Assembly (NCBI GenBank): GCA_001275005.1
Contig: JWZX01002795.1
Location: 1-33,134 of the forward strand
Origin: Chrysochromulina tobinii
Lineage: Eukaryota; Haptophyta; Prymnesiales; Chrysochromulinaceae
DNA: 33,134 nt
Direction: 5' to 3'
Part shown: in pieces, positions 27,674-33,134 of the stretch
Layout: every line of letters begins with the position of its first letter
Numbering within the stretch: the first letter of the stretch is position 1
The notes under the pieces: model-generated
Databases searched by the model: none
Told to the model about the DNA's origin: nothing
Seen by the model: the letters and a program-made list of their open reading frames with translations, nothing else
Translations under genes and position numbers: made by a program

Positions 27674-28567
27674 TCACGCGCTCATGTCGACCTCGAGCAA
27701 TGCAGCCATGTCAATTTTGGTCATCGTGCCACTCAAGCCGAAGATCTCATTGAAGTCGACTGCGAGCCCAAAGTCCTCGATCAGCTTGGCTTGCACGTTC
27801 GTCGTCTCCACCACCGATTTGGGGTCCTGTGCGACGGGGGCACCATCACGAGGGGCGTTCAGCTGGGGCGACGAGGGAGCACAGACGAGTTTTGGACGAG
27901 TTCGAGAGCGGAGCAAGTGTGGAGTGGCTTAAGGGGCTGTCGGGGGGATGCGTACCTTGAGGTCTCCACCGAAGCACGCGAACACATTATTCACGTCTGA
28001 CTTATCCACTTTGTTGACTTTCTTGCCGGTCGCATCTATCGCGTCCGCGTACAGTCGCAAGAACTCGCGCAGCTGGATCTGGCCGTCTGCTTCGTCACCG
28101 TCGGCGCCATCGACAGAGTCGATCAGGGCCTTGAGCTCCTCTTCGGTGGGATTCTGACCGAGCGCGCGCAGCATCACCCCCAGCTCGACCGCATCGATCG
28201 AACCCGAGTTGTCTCTGTCGAGCGAAAAGAACATAGCTTTTGCCGCCATCATCGCTTCGTCGGGAATCTTCTTGGGCAGCTTGTGCACTGTTTGCACTCC
28301 CCAATGGGGCTCCTTATCGAAGGGCTTACGGGCGTACGACACCTGCGAGGACCCTGATCTGCCGGCTGGGGGCCGCGGTTTTGCGCTTCCTCTCCTGGAC
28401 ATGCCGGGCCTCTGCTCAACGACCGCACGGATCGATGAAACATTTTGATAGTTTTCAACGGGCGTGTTGTTGATGCATGTTTCCATTTCCATAATAAGAC
28501 CTTTCAGACTGTGACATGCATTGCTGTCAGTAGTGAGAGGTCCCTCTCTCCAGCGAGCAGCCGACAT
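27674..28567 (-). CDS. EF-hand calcium-binding protein (calmodulin/centrin-like fold)
   Basis: Two exons: 27956-28567 and 27674-27826, with a 129-bp intron (GTACGC...CACAG, phase 0). The splice joins 'FACFGGDLK' to 'DPKSVVETTN'. The first EF-hand is canonical: 'FFSLDRDNSGSIDAVELG', with the 12-residue loop D-R-D-N-S-G-S-I-D-A-V-E. After the linker 'ALGQNPTEEELKALI' comes a second, irregular loop (D-G-A-D-G-D-E-A-D-G-Q-I-Q-L) with extra acidic residues. The C-terminal exon ('IEDFGLAVDFNEIF') may be a third, degenerate hand. The basic Ser/Arg/Pro-rich N-terminus (~60-90 residues) is disordered. The start is uncertain: ATGs occur at 28567 and at the later M-S-R-R-G. It is presumably a calcium sensor; partners are unknown. 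Confidence 0.75.
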
Positions 28568-28772
28568 GGCAGCCGAGGAGCCGAGCACCCGATCCTATCC
28601 TGCTTTCCCCTCGTGGCGGGCGAGCGCACGCCGCACGCGGGCAGCAGCGGGCGAGCGATCGTGGATCGATGCATATGAGGCACTTCCACCGCGTTATCGT
28701 GCAGTTATCACACAGCGTAAACCATGGAAGTTATAAACCAAAGGGGATCGACTCCTACCCACCACGCCCCAG

Positions 28773-29555
28773 TCAGCCGCGCAGGAGGTAGATGACAACC
28801 GTGTCGCCTTCCTTCGCCTCGGCAACGGGTGCCTCGCCACCCCAATACAGACCGCACTCGGCACATATCTCGGGCAGCAAGCTGCGGGACGGGCGCAGTG
28901 GTGGGTCGACGAGCATTGCACGTGGCTCCGGCCGTGTACGGTCTCGAGGGTGCGAGAGAAGCAGGGGGGCAATTACGTCGCGCACCAGCACACGAGTGAG
29001 CGCCTTGTCGTACAGGACGTCGGAAGCCACGACAAGGTCGTACGGTCCGAGGCTGGCGAGATCTCCAGGGTGGTTCCAGTCGAGCAGGCGGGTGCTGAAA
29101 ATCGCGCTGCTTACGCCGTTTGCCTTCGCTGTGATCTCGGCGAGCTCGAGGCTCTTGGGCTGGAAGTCGGTGAGAGTGACTTTCTCAGCTCCAGCGAGAG
29201 CGGCAGCCACGCCCACCACACCCAGGCCAGCTCCAAGTTCAATGACACGGAGGCCCTTGACACTGGGCACCATCGAGCCGGTCAGCATGCGTGCAAACGC
29301 CACGGACGCGGGCCACAGCTTCTGGCCTTCGGCGTTGTCGTACGACGCCAATGCCTTTCGCTGTGCCTTGATGGCATCCACAGCGATCCCAAGAATTTCA
29401 GCCACTGCGGCGTCGGCAGCCGCGACATTCTCCTTTGGTTCCGCGACGGACATGGCTCGCCCACCGCCAAGGTCAATTTTGCGCATCGATACGCTGTCCA
29501 TCGTCAGCGCCGCCGCGCCGCCAACGATGAGCAGCAGCTTCAGGCCCCGCCGCAT
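28773..29555 (-). CDS. METTL21-type (Methyltransf_16) protein methyltransferase with N-terminal leader
   Basis: 260 residues. Motif I is 'VIELGAGLGVVGV' (104-116), with the strand-2 acidic residue in 'VTLTDFQP' (D130), then 'LLDWNHPGDL' and 'YDLVVASDVLYDKA', whose D-V-L-Y is the post-I signature of METTL21/EEF1AKMT and related lysine methyltransferases. A Trp in 'KLWPASVAFARML' fits the family's pre-motif W-P. Residues 1-19 ('MRRGLKLLLIVGGAAALTM') are a basic-then-hydrophobic leader, unusual because most of this family is cytosolic; here it suggests the secretory route or an organelle. The target protein is unknown. The upstream gap to the EF-hand gene is ~200 bp. Confidence 0.78.
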   Translation of the reverse strand: MRRGLKLLLIVGGAAALTMDSVSMRKIDLGGGRAMSVAEPKENVAAADAAVAEILGIAVDAIKAQRKALASYDNAEGQKLWPASVAFARMLTGSMVPSVKGLRVIELGAGLGVVGVAAALAGAEKVTLTDFQPKSLELAEITAKANGVSSAIFSTRLLDWNHPGDLASLGPYDLVVASDVLYDKALTRVLVRDVIAPLLLSHPRDRTRPEPRAMLVDPPLRPSRSLLPEICAECGLYWGGEAPVAEAKEGDTVVIYLLRG

Positions 29556-30574
29556 TTCACGGAAATCTTGCTCTGAAAATCCCCGAATTCACCGCGCGTA
29601 TCTCCACTTGGCTTTTTTGTAGGCAATTCAAGTGCAACCCGCGGCGCCACACTCCTTTGGTCATGAAGCACCACACTACCCCCCCCCCAACTCCCCCACT
29701 TGTACAGACTCGTCATAACGACATCACTCAAACAAACCCCTCGAAGACCCACCACCCACGCATCAGAACACTATAATCTACGTCACCACCCTCCCCCACA
29801 GGGGGAGAGTGGGATCACCCCCCTCTTTAAGGGGGCGGCCACGACGTCCAACACCGCCCATGAACACCGCTACAGCAAAAAACGAAACCTCCCAACCCTC
29901 CCCCCGTCGGGAACAAGCGTGTGGTTCGAGGTGTGAATTCTCCCTGAGGGGGGTCAGTTTGTGTCAGTAGTTAAGTCAGTAGTACTGCAGACCTCTACAA
30001 ATACTGTATACTACTGAATGGTCTTACCACACCACCTGTAGACGCACGCGCCCATGTCGTTCGGGCAGGTATACGTCCTTGGTTCTAACGTTTTTCTAAC
30101 GTCCTTCCCGCTCGTAGAGCTGTAGTGAGCGCGGGGGGACCGCGACGAAACTGACGCTGACTGACTGGTCCTGTGCGTGCGTGCGCTCAGTCCTGTGCAT
30201 GCGTGCGCTAGGTATGGTCCGGTCCGACCAAGAGCGCAAACTTTCCTTCTTACTTTCCTTTGCAACGCCTACTATACTACTACTCAGCATGTACTCTGAA
30301 CTCAACATAACGAGCCTACCCAAGCCTACCGCAAGCCTACACAAGCCTACCGCAAGCCTATACACAAGCCAAACAAGCCTTCACACACATGGTGAGCGCC
30401 GACAACGCCTACACAAGCATGGTGAGCGCCGACAACCCCGGTCCCTGCTAAAGCTAGACCAGAGGCTTAACATCGCGGTGGGTGGGAGGGAACACATCCT
30501 CTGAGGTCACATAAGTACTGGCGGCCTGACAAGAGGTTTGCAGCTGGCTCACACAGGGTGCGTGCACCCAGTGC
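29556..30574. other. Repeat-rich intergenic region
   Basis: About 1 kb between two minus-strand genes. Contents: a C11 run with further C runs near 29681-29697; a 22/21-bp tandem pair tcctgtgcgtgcgtgcgct(c)ag at 30169-30211; a run of (c)aagcctac(c/a)c units at 30312-30370; and an exact 19-bp repeat (catggtgagcgccgacaac) at 30388-30406 and 30418-30436. No gene is supported. Part of it should be the promoter of the methyltransferase. Confidence 0.5.
30312..30436. repeat. Short tandem and direct repeats
   Basis: About five imperfect 10-11-bp aagcctac-type units (30312-30370) run into a 30-bp-period pair whose core catggtgagcgccgacaac is identical in both copies (30388-30406, 30418-30436), with gcctacacaag between. 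The two repeat families share the gcctacacaag word. Confidence 0.75.
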
Positions 30575-32854
30575 TCAAATCGCAAAGTACCAGGGCTTGA
30601 TGAAAATAAGGACGCTATCGATGAACGCGGCCAAGATCTGGTAGAGGATGTAACCCGCGTAAATGGCCAAATAGATCCTGCCGGCCCACTTAGGGACTTT
30701 GCCCTTGCAAACTATCAGCTGCAGAGTGAAGATGACCATGAAGATGAGCGACAGTAACAAGCATCCCTTGGTCGAGCCAGGCGCTGCGTGGAAAGCGCTG
30801 CCAGTCCCTTCCCAGTATGGGCAGAGCGCCTGGAAGCCGTCCGGGGCGTAGCAGCCGTTGCAATCCGCGTAGTTGTTCCCGTGAGAGCCGTAGCTACAGT
30901 TGCCCACATGCAGTGTGTGCATCAGCCAGATCAGGCCGAGGCCGATGCACAAGTTAAACGTGTTCGCCGCAATTGCCTGCACGCAAGCGTTGCTCCCTTG
31001 CCCAATGCGGGCCAAGTACATCGAGGCGATCATATTCGGGAAGGACGTGCCAGCGGCACCAATTGAGAGCCCCAAGAGAGAGCCGGTCAGCCCCCAGGCG
31101 CAACCCACGTAGTCGACGACCGACGTGAAGATGTAGGCAAAAATCGCCATCCACAACATTGAGAAGACCATTGAGACGAGCCAGTACTTCTGTTTGCCCG
31201 GCTGCCGCACGTCAGGCATGCACGAATAGACGAACATACGGATTGGTAGCGTGACGAAGAAGCTCACCTTGGCCAGCCTGCCGCTCGGGATGCGATACCA
31301 CGCCTCGTGATGCACCTCCTCCTCCATCCCTAGATGGAGCTTCACGCTGTTCTGCCGCGCCTTCGTCGAGCGAACTTGCACGCGGTGCTCGTCTATCTTG
31401 AGGACGAAAAGGTCGAAGCAGAGCTGCATCGTCTCCTCAGGCTCGCCTGGAGGCAGCAGCAGCCGTATCTTCTGCTTCTGCCCGTCACGCTCCCATTCGA
31501 CGCGCAACTCCTGTTGACGGACCAGCTTGATCTTGCTGAGTTGGCCGATCGGTAACGTAAAGAACGGCGACTCCGGTGCAGCGTCGGTGTGCTTGTATCT
31601 CACCGGAGCTGAGGGTTCATCGTCGATCACGAATTGGCATCCTTGAAAGCGCGCCCCGAGGCCGACCAGCTGCACCCTGCTGTAGTATGGCCGATACCTG
31701 AGCAGCGTGCCGACGAAGCCTTTTAGATGCTGTGGCCGCTCGAGCAGCCGCGCTCGGCAGTCTTGCAGCAACGTACGGAACTGTGGGTGGTCTGTGATTG
31801 AGAGTTCGGTCCGGATCGCCCCATTCGCCTTCTCGTCTGAGGGGAGAGGAGGCGCAGCTTCTTCTTCGCGTAGAGCGCGAACGTCCTCGAACGGCATGTC
31901 CGCTGTGCTCTCCGTGAGCCCATCCACCTGGACTGTCTTCGTTGCCGTCTGACGGGAGCTGAAGCAGCGCTCCAGGCGGGCTTTGATCTTGGGGAAGAGG
32001 GCGAGAAACGGGACGTAGATGAGGAAGTAGTAGAGAACCATGACGAGGGCTTCCCACCAGACGATCAACTCGTCCGCCATAAAGAAGTAGTACATTAAGA
32101 TTGCCACCAAGAGTGCTGACAGCTCGCGCCCCATCATCCAAGGGTCGACGACGATCCCGCCGGCAAAGACAGTAGCCGACGCCCCCACGATGCAATACAA
32201 GTTGAACGGGGTCGAGCCGACGACCGTGCCTATGCCGACCGTCGAGTCGGCGACGAAGACGCTGATGATCGAGGCGAAGAGCTCGGGCGCGTTGCACCCC
32301 ATCGCGAGCAGCGTCGCGCTCGCGATGTCCTCCGGGATGTGGAGCCTCTCGCAGACGACGGTGATCGACGGGACGAAGAATTCTTCGCAGACCAACGCCA
32401 TCGCGTAGAACATGTAGACGATCACGATGACCCAGACGATGCTCAGCTCTAAGTCCTGATACTTGGTCAGCGTGGGGATAATCTTGATCGCTTTGCATCC
32501 CTTGGGCGTGGTCGGATCTCCTTCGTCTTCGTAGAGCTGCATCGGAGGGGAGGAGGGGGGACACGACGCGCCCGCACACGGGGCGAGGTCTGGCGCCAAG
32601 CTGACGCTCTTGCAGATCTTCTCCAGGTTGTACCCTCGATAGTTCCGATCAGCGCGAGCCTCGAAGAGTGTGCTCCGCAGCTGACCATCAGATCCGGTCG
32701 CCGTGAAGTTGTATACGCGGGGCACGCTAAGGTAGTTATCGTTCATCTGCGCCCATGGCGCCGCCTTAATGGCGGGCGGCGCTTCGCAGAAGCGCGGCAC
32801 GCACAGCCTGCCACCGCCATCGGCGGCACCGTAGCTGCAGTCACCGGCCAGCAT
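30575..32854 (-). CDS. NCKX/SLC24-type Na+/Ca2+ exchanger (CaCA superfamily)
   Basis: The frame is open to 32944, but the first ATG is at 32854, giving 759 residues; an upstream exon with a signal peptide may be missing. After ~130 Cys-containing, probably luminal residues comes the first membrane cluster with the alpha-1 repeat 'ATLLAMGCNAPELFASIISV' (E191), then G-S-T-P-F-N-L. A long cytosolic loop (~310-530) has a beta-rich stretch ('GARFQGCQFVIDD') that may be a PH-like fold. The second cluster has alpha-2 'GLSIGAAGTSFPNMIASMYL' and 'QAIAANTFNLCIGLGL'. NCKX proteins exchange Na+ for Ca2+ plus K+. Here the alpha-2 acidic positions are both Asn (N607, N634), whereas characterised NCKX2 has Asp at both. 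Cation selectivity, especially K+ dependence, is therefore doubtful. The C-terminal half contains a Cys-rich extracellular loop. Confidence 0.85.
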   Translation of the reverse strand: MLAGDCSYGAADGGGRLCVPRFCEAPPAIKAAPWAQMNDNYLSVPRVYNFTATGSDGQLRSTLFEARADRNYRGYNLEKICKSVSLAPDLAPCAGASCPPSSPPMQLYEDEGDPTTPKGCKAIKIIPTLTKYQDLELSIVWVIVIVYMFYAMALVCEEFFVPSITVVCERLHIPEDIASATLLAMGCNAPELFASIISVFVADSTVGIGTVVGSTPFNLYCIVGASATVFAGGIVVDPWMMGRELSALLVAILMYYFFMADELIVWWEALVMVLYYFLIYVPFLALFPKIKARLERCFSSRQTATKTVQVDGLTESTADMPFEDVRALREEEAAPPLPSDEKANGAIRTELSITDHPQFRTLLQDCRARLLERPQHLKGFVGTLLRYRPYYSRVQLVGLGARFQGCQFVIDDEPSAPVRYKHTDAAPESPFFTLPIGQLSKIKLVRQQELRVEWERDGQKQKIRLLLPPGEPEETMQLCFDLFVLKIDEHRVQVRSTKARQNSVKLHLGMEEEVHHEAWYRIPSGRLAKVSFFVTLPIRMFVYSCMPDVRQPGKQKYWLVSMVFSMLWMAIFAYIFTSVVDYVGCAWGLTGSLLGLSIGAAGTSFPNMIASMYLARIGQGSNACVQAIAANTFNLCIGLGLIWLMHTLHVGNCSYGSHGNNYADCNGCYAPDGFQALCPYWEGTGSAFHAAPGSTKGCLLLSLIFMVIFTLQLIVCKGKVPKWAGRIYLAIYAGYILYQILAAFIDSVLIFIKPWYFAI

Positions 32855-33134
32855 CGAGAACAAAGCCTTTCGAGGATGTTTTCTTGGATATTCTGAAGGA
32901 GTCTCCGGCTGGATAGAGGAATCTCGGCGGATTCCGATGTACAAATCTCCGAATTCACCGAATTACTAATGAAAAGGCTTTTTTTTGTTTTTTTTCATTA
33001 TCCGCGACGGGGCGGCTGGGGCGGTCGGGGAGCTGCTGCTGCAAACCCGCTGCTGCTGCTGTTCAACACAACGCGCACAACCTCCGGACCCCCAAGCACG
33101 AGGGCCTCTATCGCTATGGACGGAGGTGTGGCCG
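32855..33134. other. Upstream region of the exchanger, with T-rich inverted repeat
   Basis: The region contains taatgaaaa (32967-32975) and its exact inverse ttttcatta (32992-33000) around a T-rich 16-nt loop, then CTG-type triplet runs at 33031-33062. No gene is supported up to the window edge. A first exon of the exchanger could lie here or beyond. Confidence 0.45.

Noticed and set aside
32957-33000. Inverted repeat plus T tract as a bacterial rho-independent terminator
   Set aside because: The window is eukaryotic, and the element lies upstream of the exchanger gene rather than after a gene end.

Overview
The window is nuclear DNA of a eukaryote. It is GC-rich and holds monocistronic genes on both strands, several with short GT-AG spliceosomal introns and good Kozak contexts. 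There are no operons and no Shine-Dalgarno sites. Genes typical of a flagellate (a kintoun/PF13-type dynein assembly factor and an RP2-like TBCC protein), together with a signal peptide ending in a plastid-style 'A-x-E-A-F' motif on one transporter, suggest a unicellular alga with a complex plastid. A haptophyte is my best guess from composition and protein style; the sequence alone does not prove it.

Layout, left to right. 1-1014 (-) is the N-terminal part of a secreted subtilase, cut by the window edge. 1214-2599 (+) is an SLC35C2-like sugar/phosphate translocator. 2657-5302 (+) is a PCIF1-family cap methyltransferase with an N-terminal UBA domain. 5591-7195 (+) is an armadillo-like protein. 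7882-8972 (-) is a two-exon secreted protein with seven near-identical Trp-containing helix repeats, the most unusual gene here. 9425-10075 (+) is the three-exon SUMO-conjugating enzyme UBC9. 11041-12826 (-) is an AAAP amino-acid transporter with a separate signal-peptide exon and a minisatellite-bearing in-frame intron. 13118-15211 (+) is kintoun/DNAAF2. 15922-16764 (-) is a secreted SAM methyltransferase. 17140-20547 (+) holds two adjacent glycosyltransferase units. 20883-22646 (-) is a lectin-like/PhyH dioxygenase/CUE fusion. 23381-24532 (-) is an RP2-like protein with a C-terminal CaaX box. 24942-26991 (+) is the four-exon mitochondrial ATP synthase beta subunit. 27674-28567 (-) is a two-exon EF-hand protein. 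28773-29555 (-) is a METTL21-type methyltransferase with a leader. 30575-32854 (-) is an NCKX-type cation exchanger.

The genes are ordinary cell machinery rather than one pathway. Loose themes are ubiquitin/SUMO (UBA, UBC9, CUE), cilium (kintoun, RP2), secretory or surface glycan chemistry (subtilase, SLC35, secreted methyltransferase, glycosyltransferases) and calcium (EF-hand, NCKX). Many genes lie head-to-head over 0.2-0.45 kb, implying shared promoters. I reconstructed the exon structures by hand from splice sites and reading phase; they need transcript support. No rRNA, tRNA, CRISPR or intact mobile element was seen.
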